A stretch of DNA of 64,000 nt from Gracilibacillus suaedae (GTDB lineage: Bacteria; Bacillota; Bacilli; Bacillales; Amphibacillaceae). This document shows, piece by piece, positions 45,873 to 54,915 of this stretch. A program made the position numbers and the translations under genes. The notes under the pieces were generated by a model, which searched no databases, was not told the origin of the DNA, and saw nothing but the letters and a program-made list of their open reading frames with translations. The stretch covers positions 124,001 to 188,000 of the forward strand of contig NZ_JAGFVL010000032.1 of assembly GCF_017599345.1 (NCBI RefSeq), read 5' to 3'. Every line of letters begins with the position of its first letter. Position 1 is the first letter of the stretch.

Positions 45873-46145
45873 TTATTGTTCATAAAGAAAAGCGTCGTTA
45901 GTTTCTTCATCAGCTATTGTTTGTACAGGATTTTGTACTGTGTTTGCTGGCTGCGTATTATTTTGGTTTTGATTTGTTAGTATATTTTGTACTGGTTGCG
46001 TAAACTGCTGTACTTGTGGATTGTTTAGTGCGTTGTTAATGGTTTCAGGTAATCGCTGAAAAGTTCCGTTTTGTACACCTCTCGTTATACCATAAATGGC
46101 TGCACCAGCGGCCCCCACTGCTAATACTCTGTTCATTAAACCCAT
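45873..46145 (-). CDS. Small Asn/Gln-rich protein of unknown function
   Basis: A 90-aa protein with a hydrophobic Ala/Gly-rich N-terminus (VLAVGAAGAAIYGITRGVQ) and an Asn/Gln/Pro-rich remainder (NQNQNNTQPANTVQNP). It resembles small Bacillus spore-coat or envelope proteins annotated only as hypothetical. ATG at 46145 is eight bases behind AAAGGA. Single gene. Confidence 0.6.
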   Translation of the reverse strand: MGLMNRVLAVGAAGAAIYGITRGVQNGTFQRLPETINNALNNPQVQQFTQPVQNILTNQNQNNTQPANTVQNPVQTIADEETNDAFLYEQ

Positions 46146-46581
46146 ATCATCATTCCTTTAATAAGATTTGGAACAGTTTTATTTTTATTTAAATTTTAAT
46201 TTTTATGCGGTAATTTAATTTCCAATTGTTAATCTTAAAGTTGCGTTATAAGTACAGATAAATAAGTTTTAGAAGATGTAATAATATTGAAGAAATAGGG
46301 GAATATAATACATAGTATATCTCTATTATTGTAAAAAGTCTTACTATCGGCCATGTTATGTGCTTTCAATTTACTTTAAATCAGTTTCATCGTACATACC
46401 TCGCTAATTATCCCCCACAGCTTTTTAGGGCGCATTTAATATTAATCAATGACCTTTTTGCGAAAATATAGTTATTCGTGAAACCTTCATGTAATAATAT
46501 CCGTACATAAGATTACAAGAAAAGAATATTAAACTGTAACAAAGTGAGAAATTCACATATGAAAAAAAGGAGGAAATACAT
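46146..46581. other. Gene-free spacer before sppA
   Basis: AT-rich; only the ribosome site AGGAGGAAA before sppA is recognisable. Confidence 0.4.
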
Positions 46582-47583
46582 ATGAACCAAAAACGCTGGA
46601 TTGCTTTGGTTGTTGCTGTGGGGCTATTTTTGGCTTCGATAGGCTTTCAGTTCTTCTCAAGCATGGCAACTGCTGATTTTGAAAACATGCTTAATTTTCA
46701 AGATCCGGACGATAACTTTGGTGAAAAGGTAATTGAGAGAGGCTCAGGCAACAATAAAATAGCAGTTCTCCATTTAGATGGGGTAATTCAAGACACGACA
46801 CCAAGCACGTTGATTAATACGAATTCCTATAACCATCAACGCTTTTTAGAGATGCTAGACAAAGCTGGTGAAGATAATCGTGTGAACGGGATTATCTTAC
46901 GAGTGAATACACCTGGTGGTGGTGTCGTGGAAAGTGCAGAAATTCATGATAAGATCTTGGAAATTCAAGAGCAATATGAAAAACCAGTCTATGTATCAAT
47001 GGGCAATACCGCTGCATCAGGTGGCTATTATATTTCAGCGCCAGCTGATAAAATTATTGCACATAATGCGACACTTACTGGTTCGATCGGTGTGATTATG
47101 GAAAGCTTTAATTTTGCTGAATTTGCTGATGAACAAGGTATTGATTTTAATACGATCAAAAGTGGTGAATATAAGGATATCATGTCAATGTCTCGTGAAA
47201 TGACAGATGATGAACGCGAGCTATTACAAACGATGATCGATGATATGTATGCTGAGTTTGTTCAAGTGATCGTGGATGGCAGAGGTATGTCAGAGGACCG
47301 TGTTCGTGAATTAGGAGATGGTCGTGTATACACAGGAGCACAAGCACAAGAAGTTGAGCTAGTTGATGAACTTGGTTCGTTAGATGATACGATCGAAATC
47401 ATGAAAGAAGATCATGATCTGGCAAATGCTCAAGTGATTGAATACGAACCTAGTCTTAATTTTAATCAATGGTTTGGTGGAACTGTTCAAAGCATGTTCG
47501 GATCGGAATCTGATTTAATTGGTATTAAAGATTTACTGCGAGAAAATAATGCGCCACGTGCCATGTATCTCTATTCACAATAA
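46582..47583 (+). CDS. sppA: Signal peptide peptidase SppA
   Basis: Membrane-anchored serine protease of 333 aa that digests left-over signal peptides outside the membrane. N-terminal anchor at about 6-27, then the S49 domain: VNTPGGGVVESAEI, catalytic Ser in NTAASGGYYIS and catalytic Lys in KSGEYKDIMS. It is followed after 12 bases by an RDD protein, the same order as sppA-yteJ of B. subtilis. Confidence 0.93.
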   Translation: MNQKRWIALVVAVGLFLASIGFQFFSSMATADFENMLNFQDPDDNFGEKVIERGSGNNKIAVLHLDGVIQDTTPSTLINTNSYNHQRFLEMLDKAGEDNRVNGIILRVNTPGGGVVESAEIHDKILEIQEQYEKPVYVSMGNTAASGGYYISAPADKIIAHNATLTGSIGVIMESFNFAEFADEQGIDFNTIKSGEYKDIMSMSREMTDDERELLQTMIDDMYAEFVQVIVDGRGMSEDRVRELGDGRVYTGAQAQEVELVDELGSLDDTIEIMKEDHDLANAQVIEYEPSLNFNQWFGGTVQSMFGSESDLIGIKDLLRENNAPRAMYLYSQ

Positions 47584-47595
47584 GGAGGTGTCGGA

Positions 47596-48060
47596 ATGAC
47601 TGAAGAACATATGAATTATCCTTCTACGCAATCAACGAAAATTCGATATGCAGGATTTTGGATGCGATTCTGGGCATACCTAGTTGATTTACTTATTGTT
47701 TTCAGTATTAACGGCATCTTACTTGTGCCATTTAAATTTATCAACGATGGTTTTACGATGGATATCGGATTTTGGACCGTTACAGGGATTATCAGCTCGA
47801 TTGTTTTCTATCTCTATTTTTTGTTGATGACCAAGTTCTACAACCAGACATTAGGTAAAATGATTTTTGGTATAAGAGTCATTCGTGAGGATAGCCAATC
47901 GCTCAGGTGGAGTGATCTAATCTTTCGCGAAATAATCGGAAGATTCATTCACCGTGTGTTTTTTATCTGCGTCTTTTTGTACCTGTTTGTCGCATTCGGT
48001 ACACAGAAGCAAGGAATTCATGACATGATTGGGAATACACGGGTTGTGTTTGAGGAATAA
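47596..48060 (+). CDS. yteJ: RDD-family membrane protein, YteJ-like
   Basis: A 154-aa protein with an RDD domain: YAGFWMRFWAYLVDLLIVF begins the first helix, and FYNQTLGKMIFGIRVI and KQGIHDMIGNTRVV are typical. It has about three or four helices. ATG follows AAGGAGGTG. It pairs with sppA as in B. subtilis, where YteJ is linked to SppA function and lantibiotic resistance. Confidence 0.88.
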   Translation: MTEEHMNYPSTQSTKIRYAGFWMRFWAYLVDLLIVFSINGILLVPFKFINDGFTMDIGFWTVTGIISSIVFYLYFLLMTKFYNQTLGKMIFGIRVIREDSQSLRWSDLIFREIIGRFIHRVFFICVFLYLFVAFGTQKQGIHDMIGNTRVVFEE

Positions 48061-48070
48061 TCCAGATATT

Positions 48071-48124
48071 AAAAGTGCCTGTTTACTTATAGCGATTTAG
48101 TCGTAATAAGTAACAGGCACTTTC
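48071..48124 (+). terminator. Bidirectional terminator between yteJ and brnQ
   Basis: AAAAGTGCCTGTTTACTTAT pairs with ATAAGTAACAGGCACTTT; both genes converge on it. Confidence 0.8.
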
Positions 48125-48137
48125 TGTTAAATGATAT

Positions 48138-49454
48138 TTAAGCTTCTTTTCTTATGAAACTTAAAATCAATCCTAGTATTCCACCGACAATTGCAGGAAC
48201 AATCCATCCTAGTCCTACCGTATATAAAGGAAGTACAGCTGTAAGGAGTTCGTTCACTGTTTGTATCTTTATACCAGCTGCATTCAAGCCATCAAACAAA
48301 GCTACAATAAATGTGAAGAAAATACTAACTTGATATACTTCTCTTTTTCCTTTGAAAAGCGGGTTTAAGAATGTTAAAACCATTAAGCACATCGCCAATG
48401 GATAAAGCATGGATAATACAGGTATAGAAAATTCTATAATAGTAGTTAAACCGAAATTGGAAACAACTGCACTAAACAATGTGAAAATAATTGCCCATAC
48501 TTTATAGGATATATTTGGCACAATTTCATTAAAGTAGGATGCGCAGGACGTAATTAGTCCAATACTTGTCGTTAAACATGCAGCCACAACAATAATTCCA
48601 AGAATGATCTTCCCGTATGATCCGAAATAGAATGCAGATGATCCCGCTAAAATCGCTCCACCATTATCCATATAGCCAATCTCTGTGGTACTAATTGCCC
48701 CAAGATAAGCAAGGGAAGAGTATACAATAGCTAAAAGTGCCGCAGCAATTAGCGCAGCTTTCATCGTAGAAACTAAGAGTTCCTTTTTAGATAGGGCGCC
48801 TTGGTCTTTCATGGCATTAATAATGATAATCCCAAATACGAATGCTGCTAGTACATCCATGGTTAAATAACCTTCTTGAAAGCCTTTGAAGAAACTGTTT
48901 GTCATGTAAGCATCGGTGGGTTCCTGAATCGTACCAATCGGATTAAGTAAGGCAGCTAAGATTAATACTGCGATAACAATCAACAAGAGCGGTGTTAGTA
49001 CTTTACCAATAATATCTACAAGCTTTTTTGCCTGAAATGAAAAGTATAATGATAAACCAAAGAAAATAATGGTAAAGCTAGGCAACGCCCAATTATTTGA
49101 TTGATTCTCTAGAAACGGCATAATCCCGATTTCATAAGCAACAGTATTAGTTCTTGGCAATGCGAACAATGGTCCAATTGTTAAATACAATGCAACGGTA
49201 AAAATAAGACCGTACAAAGGATGAATCTGACTTGCGAGTGATTGTAAATTACTTTTACCCGAAATGCCTAATGCTAATACAGCAAGTACAGGCAACCCAA
49301 CTCCAGTTATGATGAATCCTATGTTGGCAGAAAGTAAATTATCACCAGCAGCTTGACCTAATTGTGCTGGAAAGATTAAATTTCCCGCGCCGAAAAATAG
49401 GGCAAACAACATAAACCCTACTGTAACGACACTTAATGAACTTCGTGATGACAT
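48138..49454 (-). CDS. brnQ: Branched-chain amino acid carrier BrnQ
   Basis: Sodium-coupled importer of Leu, Ile and Val; 438 aa and twelve predicted helices. The family opening GFMLFALFFGAGNLIFPA is clear, as is PLFALPRTNTVAYEIG. ATG follows an ACGGAGGT site. No T-box leader is recognisable in the 250 bases upstream, so control by CodY or another factor is possible but not shown. Confidence 0.92.
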   Translation of the reverse strand: MSSRSSLSVVTVGFMLFALFFGAGNLIFPAQLGQAAGDNLLSANIGFIITGVGLPVLAVLALGISGKSNLQSLASQIHPLYGLIFTVALYLTIGPLFALPRTNTVAYEIGIMPFLENQSNNWALPSFTIIFFGLSLYFSFQAKKLVDIIGKVLTPLLLIVIAVLILAALLNPIGTIQEPTDAYMTNSFFKGFQEGYLTMDVLAAFVFGIIIINAMKDQGALSKKELLVSTMKAALIAAALLAIVYSSLAYLGAISTTEIGYMDNGGAILAGSSAFYFGSYGKIILGIIVVAACLTTSIGLITSCASYFNEIVPNISYKVWAIIFTLFSAVVSNFGLTTIIEFSIPVLSMLYPLAMCLMVLTFLNPLFKGKREVYQVSIFFTFIVALFDGLNAAGIKIQTVNELLTAVLPLYTVGLGWIVPAIVGGILGLILSFIRKEA

Positions 49455-49817
49455 ATTAAACCTCCGTTATTTAAATCAATAGCTGATAAATGCTAAATAT
49501 CAGATTATTTCGGCGACATGGTTCGTCAAAATATTTACAGAATATCATGGAATTATCTGAAAAGCAATTTATTTTTAATAGCTGTTCTTCAGTATAGAAT
49601 AACCGTTCTCGAAATCGGCATTAGATAAGCTATACTAAGAAACAGATTTTATTTTCCAACTTCGATCTCACCCTGTGAACAACATCGATACTAGACTCCC
49701 GATTCGCTAGCTGTTGCTCGTATTTCCTTTAAAGAAATTCTAAGGAAAGTGAAGGTGAATTTTGGAATATTATGTTAAGATGATAGTGTCAATGTAAACT
49801 GTTAATGGAGGCTAAGT
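49455..49817. other. Spacer between divergent brnQ and small membrane proteins
   Basis: No gene or known leader recognised. TTAAGATGATAGTG near 49771 could be part of the promoter for 49818, without a clear -35. Confidence 0.35.
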
Positions 49818-50000
49818 ATGATCACGATGGTGAGTATTGTTTTATATCTGATAATTCTTTTTTGTATATCTACACTATTATTCTTTTCTTTGACTTTTGT
49901 ATTAGGAACGCAAGACCCTATGATTGCATACCTTTTATCAATAATTGCGACTCATTTGGTATTAAATACTTTAGGTGGATTGAGGAAAAGTGAATTTTAG
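49818..50000 (+). CDS. Small membrane protein
   Basis: A 60-aa protein, hydrophobic at residues 4-30 and 36-52, giving two membrane helices and a basic tail (GLRKSEF). ATG is six bases behind GGAGG. No family recognised; the good ribosome site and composition support a real gene. Confidence 0.55.
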   Translation: MITMVSIVLYLIILFCISTLLFFSLTFVLGTQDPMIAYLLSIIATHLVLNTLGGLRKSEF

Positions 50001-50083
50001 ATTTTGATAGTGAGTTGCAAGTAGTTCTTATTGTAGAGGGCTCTTTTATCTATCATTCTACAAACAAGGGAGTGAAGGAAAAA

Positions 50084-50260
50084 ATGAAATATTTAAGAAA
50101 TTTATATATGGTCATGATGGCCATCGTGCTTGTTAATTTAACAAATGTATATTTGTTAAATGGGGATTATTCAGGCATTGCGAGTTGGATTATAGTCATG
50201 CTCTTTCTTTTTGGAACAATCTATTACTGTGTTGCAAGGTTTTATCTAGCTGAGAAATAA
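50084..50260 (+). CDS. Small membrane protein
   Basis: A 58-aa protein (begins MKYLRNLYMVMMAIVLVN) with two membrane helices separated by a short LLNGDYSG turn. ATG at 50084 follows GAAGGAA; upstream frame extension lacks a site. It lies 80 bases behind another two-helix protein, and a terminator-like hairpin follows. Function unknown. Confidence 0.55.
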   Translation: MKYLRNLYMVMMAIVLVNLTNVYLLNGDYSGIASWIIVMLFLFGTIYYCVARFYLAEK

Positions 50261-50282
50261 AGGTTCGATTAGTTGTATAATC

Positions 50283-50319
50283 CTACCCCATTTTCCTACA
50301 TTGGTGATGGTTTTTTTGT
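50283..50319 (+). terminator. Terminator after the small membrane proteins
   Basis: CCCCATTTTCCTACATTGG then TGATGGTTTTTTT. Nearly the same hairpin occurs at 50897-50930 after the TPP riboswitch. Confidence 0.55.
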
Positions 50320-50522
50320 TCTGCCATTGTTATTAGTACACGGACAATTTACTATCAACTCCCACCAACATTAAGTTATGAAAGTAGATATAATGATTCA
50401 GTAAATACCATATTTATGATTCCTTTTTATCAGTGTTGATAAGTGGAATTGTGCCAAAAGTAATGATAGTATAGTCATAAAAATTTAATCGATATTAAGT
50501 TGGTATCTACAGGGGGATAATT

Positions 50523-50653
50523 ATGCAAAAGCGGTGGTTAGAAAGGTTGAGGTTTAAAAATATCAAAATTGAAAGAAAATACGGACTTATTTTAAGTATT
50601 TAGCAAAGTTAGCGGAACAATTAAATAGTCTAGTACGACAATTTAAATTATGA
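50523..50653 (+). pseudogene. Chemoreceptor (MCP) remnant: both ends, no middle
   Basis: ATG at 50523 opens 26 codons (begins MQKRWLERLRFKNIKIERKY) that look like the N-terminal cytoplasmic tail and first helix start of a methyl-accepting chemotaxis protein. From 50606, in another frame, come 15 codons, KLAEQLNSLVRQFKL and a stop, like the last residues of such receptors. An internal deletion of roughly 1.5 kb or more is inferred. Confidence 0.55.
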
Positions 50654-50772
50654 ATTACGTATGGGAAACCCTTGATTTTCATAAAAAGTTTGATGAGTCC
50701 ATGTCTAATCGTGTTTGCATATCCAATTATTTGTTAGTATACTAAAAATGGAAACTAAATAATTTAATCATT

Positions 50773-50858
50773 CGACTAGGGGAGCATGTAGATGCTGAGA
50801 GAGAAATTCGACCCTTTGAACCTGATCTAGTTAACACTAGCGTAGGGAAGTGGAATTG
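50773..50858 (+). promoter_or_regulatory. TPP riboswitch (THI box)
   Basis: Conserved core in order: ACTAGGGGAGC, ATGCTGAGAG, GACCCTTTGAACCTGATCT, AGTTAACACTAGCGTAGGGA. It binds thiamine pyrophosphate. A terminator follows at 50897-50930, so excess TPP should stop transcription before tenA-ylmB. Confidence 0.95.
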
Positions 50859-50896
50859 GTAGTTATATAGATTGTTTGATTAGTCCGTATATTACT

Positions 50897-50930
50897 AACC
50901 CATCTTCCTTCATTGGTGATGGGTTTTTAT
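50897..50930 (+). terminator. TPP-controlled terminator
   Basis: ACCCATC (50898-50904) pairs with GATGGGT (50918-50924), then TTTTT, about 40 bases after the riboswitch aptamer. Confidence 0.75.
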
Positions 50931-50949
50931 TATGCAATCACAAATTTTT

Positions 50950-51066
50950 CTGGCAACTTTCACGAGTTATCTGGCAACTCTGATGGATTTACTGGCAACT
51001 TTCACGAGTTATCTGGCAACTCTGGCTGATTTACTGGCAACTTTCATGACTTCTCTGGCAACTTCT
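50950..51066 (+). repeat. Tandem array B: six exact 21-bp CTGGCAAC units
   Basis: CTGGCAAC starts at 50950, 50971, 50992, 51013, 51034 and 51055, each exactly 21 bases apart. Inner units alternate between TTAT and TTTA before the core, as in a 42-bp dimer. CTGGCAAC is the complement of the GTTGCCAG core of array A at 33666-33832, with the same period. It lies in the transcribed leader between the riboswitch terminator and tenA. Confidence 0.9.
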
Positions 51067-51092
51067 ATTCATTAAAAAAGGAGAGTGTAAAA

Positions 51093-51776
51093 ATGACTAC
51101 ATTGTTTACCGATCGTCTATGGAAAAGAGTGGAACCGATTTGGAATTCATATCTAGAACATCCTTTTGTAAAGGGATTAGGTGAGGGCACACTGGAACAG
51201 GAAAAGTTTAAGCATTGGCTAAAGCAAGATTATGTTTATCTAATCGATTATGCAAGATTGTTTGCGATTGGGAGTTCAAAAGCAGAAGACTTGGAGAAAA
51301 TGGCGACTTTTGCCAAGCTATTACATGGTGTTTTAGATGTGGAAATGGATTTACACCGTAACTATGCAGCTGACTTCGGTATTTCAAAAGAGGAGCTTGA
51401 AGCATCAGAACCGTCTGCGGTTACTACCGCATATACAAGTTATATGTTGAATTTGTCTCAGCGTGGTGGGGTGGAAAATGTTGTTGCATCGGTACTAGCG
51501 TGTGAGTGGAGTTATAATTTTATCGGGAAATCACTGGCAAAATGGCCAGGTGCATTAGACGATAATTTTTACAGCAGCTGGGTAGAAATGTATAGTTCTA
51601 CTGAATTTACCGAATTAGCGGAAGAAACAAAACAGTTGATGAATCAAATTACAGAAGGAAAACCAGAGCAAGAACTAGCGCGACTCGAAGAAATTGTCGT
51701 AAAGACTAGTCAGTTTGAATATATGTTTTGGGATATGGTTGAAAAGAAAGAAGATTGGCCGGTGAAGGCTGAATGA
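51093..51776 (+). CDS. tenA: Aminopyrimidine aminohydrolase / thiaminase II (TenA)
   Basis: Thiamine-salvage hydrolase of 227 aa; hydrolyses aminopyrimidine derived from degraded thiamine. All-helical fold; HWLKQDYVYLIDYARLF, the catalytic Cys in VLACEWSYNFIG and the Glu near SSTEFTEL are visible. ATG follows AAAGGAGAG. It is controlled by the TPP riboswitch upstream and overlaps ylmB by four bases (ATGA). Confidence 0.92.
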   Translation: MTTLFTDRLWKRVEPIWNSYLEHPFVKGLGEGTLEQEKFKHWLKQDYVYLIDYARLFAIGSSKAEDLEKMATFAKLLHGVLDVEMDLHRNYAADFGISKEELEASEPSAVTTAYTSYMLNLSQRGGVENVVASVLACEWSYNFIGKSLAKWPGALDDNFYSSWVEMYSSTEFTELAEETKQLMNQITEGKPEQELARLEEIVVKTSQFEYMFWDMVEKKEDWPVKAE

Positions 51777-53041
51777 ATAGAACATTAATCGATTTAGTAG
51801 ATGATAGAAAAGATGAATTAAAGCATATTTTAGCTGATCTTATACGTTTTCCTACCGTTAGCCCGCCTGCTAGAAATACATCTGATATTCAAAAGTATAT
51901 CGCGGATTATCTAGAAAAATTAGGTTTTCACACTGAACGATGGGATGTCTTTCCGAATGATCCTAATCTTGTAGGTATCAAAAAAGGAACAGAGTCTGAT
52001 ACATATAATAGCCTGATTATTAACGGGCATATTGATGTAGCGGAGGTGGGGGATGAATCTAGTTGGACAGTGCCTCCATTCTCTCTTACTGAAAAAGGTA
52101 AATATCTGTATGGCCGTGGGGTTTCTGATATGAAGGGGGCTATCGCATGTGCCTTGTTTACGACTAAGCTATTACATGACGAAGGAATTGACTTAAAAGG
52201 CGATTTGCAGTTGCAGACGGTAATTGGTGAGGAAGTCGGTGAAGCGGGAACACTTTCTTGTATTGAAAAAGGATATGATGCTGACTTTGCGTTAGTTATT
52301 GATGGAAGTAATCGTGAAATCCATGGTCAAGGTGGGGTGATCACAGGTTGGATTACCGTTAAAAGTAAATGTGTTTATCATGATGCAATGCGTGCGGAAT
52401 TAAATGAAACAGGCGAGGGTGCCAGTACGATTGAGAAAATGACAAAAGTCATCGAAAGCCTTCGTAATTTAGAAAAGAAATGGGCGGAGACAAAGGAGTA
52501 CCCTGGCTTTAAAAAAGGTACAACTACTATTAATCCGGCTGTTATAGAAGGTGGACGTCATGCAGCTTTTGTTGCGGATGAATGTCGCCTTTGGATTACG
52601 GTTCATTTTTATCCTAATGAAGATTATCGCATTGTTTCGCAAGAAGTAGAGGAATATCTCCATCAAACACTTAAAGACGATTTATGGTTTGAGGAAAATC
52701 CTCTTCATTTTGAATGGGGTGGAAAGTCCATGATAGAAGATCGCGGTGAGATTTTTCCTTCTGCAGAGATTGATCCAGAGCATCCAGCAATTAAACTTCT
52801 CGAAGAGTCACATCAGGATATCGAACAGGAAAAGCCTTTTATTGGTATGTCGAAGACTGTGACAGATGCTGGGTGGTTTAGTGATGCAGGTATACCAACC
52901 GCGATTTATGGTCCTGGTACATTACATGAAGCACATTCTGTTGATGAAAAAATAGAACTAGAAGAGCTGATTCAATTCACGAAGACATTGTTAACGTTTA
53001 TTCCGGTTTGGTGTAATACCAAGAAACATTTGGAATACTAA
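51773..53041 (+). CDS. ylmB: Formylaminopyrimidine deformylase, YlmB-like (M20 family)
   Basis: Zinc hydrolase of the ArgE/DapE/M20 family, 422 aa. Metal and catalytic motifs: NGHIDVAEVG, GRGVSDMKGAIA, GEEVGEAGT (catalytic Glu) and YGPGTLHEAHSVDE. In B. halodurans and B. subtilis, YlmB removes the formyl group from formylaminopyrimidine before TenA acts; sharing a TPP-controlled operon with tenA supports that role over acetylornithine deacetylase. Confidence 0.88.
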   Translation: MNRTLIDLVDDRKDELKHILADLIRFPTVSPPARNTSDIQKYIADYLEKLGFHTERWDVFPNDPNLVGIKKGTESDTYNSLIINGHIDVAEVGDESSWTVPPFSLTEKGKYLYGRGVSDMKGAIACALFTTKLLHDEGIDLKGDLQLQTVIGEEVGEAGTLSCIEKGYDADFALVIDGSNREIHGQGGVITGWITVKSKCVYHDAMRAELNETGEGASTIEKMTKVIESLRNLEKKWAETKEYPGFKKGTTTINPAVIEGGRHAAFVADECRLWITVHFYPNEDYRIVSQEVEEYLHQTLKDDLWFEENPLHFEWGGKSMIEDRGEIFPSAEIDPEHPAIKLLEESHQDIEQEKPFIGMSKTVTDAGWFSDAGIPTAIYGPGTLHEAHSVDEKIELEELIQFTKTLLTFIPVWCNTKKHLEY

Positions 53042-53076
53042 AAAAGTAGATGTCAACTTATAATGGAATATATATA

Positions 53077-53125
53077 AAATCCCTGCTTAACATGGAAGTT
53101 TACGAATGATAAGCAGGGATTTCTT
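53077..53125 (+). terminator. Bidirectional terminator after ylmB
   Basis: AAATCCCTGCTTA and TAAGCAGGGATTT, perfect 13-bp stem, shared with the convergent TPR gene. Confidence 0.8.
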
Positions 53126-53133
53126 ATTCCAAT

Positions 53134-54114
53134 TTAGTATTCTGTCAACTGGATAAATGTTTCATCATCATAGATAGGGGCAAATAAAGGATCAGAGTAT
53201 GCGATATCTTTATAATCTTCATCTATTCGTATAGACTGGTCTAATTCCTCTAAACCTTGTTCAATTTCTCCTTGCTGTACAAGAGCTACACTTTTTCCGT
53301 AATATCCAATTCCGTCATTTGGGAATTGCTCGATAATACTGTTATAGAGTTCTTCCGCTTCTGTAAAATTACCCGAATATGTAAGCATCAATCCTTTATA
53401 ATCTAAAGCGGCTAATGATTGCTCAGATTCTACCTGAATAATCTTGTCTAAATAAGGTAGCGTAGCATTATAATCTTCTAGTAAATCGTAAGAGTAAACA
53501 AGATACCATAACCCGTCAGTATCATCTGGATATGTTTCTATGTATTTTTCTAGATAAGGAATGGCTTCTTCATATTCGGTCAGATAGTATAATGAAACAC
53601 CTTTCCCATATAAAGCATAGGGGGCACTATCATCTATTTCTAAAGCTTTATCGTAATATTCTAGAGCTCTTTGATCTCTTTCTAGTAAGGAATGAGCATT
53701 TCCCATATTGATAAACTGCTCAGGTTCTTGATCACTAAGGTCAATCGCTTTTTGTGCAGCAACAATCGCTTGTTCATACTCCCCCAATTCGTTTAGTGCT
53801 ACTGATTTGTTATTGTAAGCACTATCCAATGTATCATCGTTTCCTTGTTCAATCGCTATGTTTAATGTGTTTAATGCGTCTTCAGATCGTTCCATTAAAT
53901 TTAGAACATGCCCTTTTTCATTAAGTAAATATGGATCTTCGGGATATTTCTCTAATCGTTCATTAATATCAGCTAATGCTGCTTCATATTGTTCATTTTC
54001 ATACCAATCATCATATTTTTGCCTAGAAAATTCAGGATCTGTACCACTTAGAAGACTGCAGCCTGAAAGAATAACAAGTAAAAACATAAATAAAGGCAAA
54101 ATTATTTTATTCAT
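53134..54114 (-). CDS. Tetratricopeptide-repeat lipoprotein
   Basis: A 326-aa lipoprotein (lipobox ILSGC, Cys19) made of about eight TPR-like helix pairs, e.g. YNNKSVALNELGEYEQAI, NMGNAHSLLERDQRALEYY and YGKGVSLYYLTEYEEAI. Such proteins are protein-interaction scaffolds at the membrane surface; no enzyme activity is expected. ATG follows AAGGAAGTG. Single gene with its own terminator. Confidence 0.85.
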   Translation of the reverse strand: MNKIILPLFMFLLVILSGCSLLSGTDPEFSRQKYDDWYENEQYEAALADINERLEKYPEDPYLLNEKGHVLNLMERSEDALNTLNIAIEQGNDDTLDSAYNNKSVALNELGEYEQAIVAAQKAIDLSDQEPEQFINMGNAHSLLERDQRALEYYDKALEIDDSAPYALYGKGVSLYYLTEYEEAIPYLEKYIETYPDDTDGLWYLVYSYDLLEDYNATLPYLDKIIQVESEQSLAALDYKGLMLTYSGNFTEAEELYNSIIEQFPNDGIGYYGKSVALVQQGEIEQGLEELDQSIRIDEDYKDIAYSDPLFAPIYDDETFIQLTEY

Positions 54115-54355
54115 TCTATCACTTCCTTGTATATTAATTTTTATTCAATTATCTAGAAATTGAAAATGCATCCTCTATATTGTAAGGGAAATTCTTTCAT
54201 CGAAAAAGTAGCTGATTTTTATCGAGAGTAACCAAATAAGGGATTAAATGTCCGCCTACATCGAAAAACGGGTGTGATTCCCCCGAATAACGCACTATAT
54301 GTCCGACAAATTCCAAATTGCTACATTTCTAAGTGTCCGCTCTGCGCTTTGCTCC

Positions 54356-54778
54356 CTAATCATAAAAATTCATATATGTTTTTTCTTGTTTGTAGTAAGC
54401 CAATCTGTCCTGTAAAGTACCTGTATGAAACTCAAACTTATGTCCGTCAGGGTCAGTGAAGTAAATAGATTTCTTATCCCGTTTATCTCTTGGACGACCT
54501 GGCAATATATTAACACTCAAATCTTGTAGTTTCTTGTACATTTTATCAAAATCTTCTTCTGCAATTGAAAAGGCAATATGTGTGTATGACTCATGTATTT
54601 CCTTGCGTGGTATATCTTTTTCTACATTTAAAGCAAGCCACATACCATTCGAATCAAAATAAGCAGTGTTTCTTCCTCGGACTAATAATTTCGCGTTAAA
54701 TACTTTTTGATAGAAATCAATTGAATTCTCTAAGTCTGAAACAGAAAACAAAAAATGATTTAGTCCTTTTATCGACAC
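54356..54778 (-). CDS. fosB: Metallothiol transferase FosB
   Basis: Vicinal-oxygen-chelate enzyme of 140 aa that inactivates fosfomycin by adding bacillithiol. Metal ligands appear as His in GLNHFLF, His in SYTHIAF and Glu in [17 protein letters not shown] at 54778 lies six bases behind GAGGTG and matches the usual start (MSIKGLNHF); the longer frame upstream would add 16 unsupported residues. Single gene. Confidence 0.9.
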   Translation of the reverse strand: MSIKGLNHFLFSVSDLENSIDFYQKVFNAKLLVRGRNTAYFDSNGMWLALNVEKDIPRKEIHESYTHIAFSIAEEDFDKMYKKLQDLSVNILPGRPRDKRDKKSIYFTDPDGHKFEFHTGTLQDRLAYYKQEKTYMNFYD

Positions 54779-54915
54779 GTTTATCACCTCAACTAGATTA
54801 TAATAATTTTTTGTTGATATCTCCACCGTGTTTTAATATGATGTTCCCGACATACGCATAAATCTTCTCCCGTCTCATATAAATGAACTAATCATAAAAG
54901 ACGGGAGGAATGTTG

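Noticed and set aside
49455-49700. T-box leader for brnQ
   Set aside because: No GGTGGTACCGCG-like antiterminator or specifier loop recognised on the minus strand.
51773-53041. Acetylornithine deacetylase (ArgE)
   Set aside because: TPP riboswitch and overlap with tenA favour the thiamine-salvage deformylase YlmB.
54249-54340. TGTCCG repeated three times as another tandem repeat
   Set aside because: Spacing is irregular and flanks differ; too short to call.
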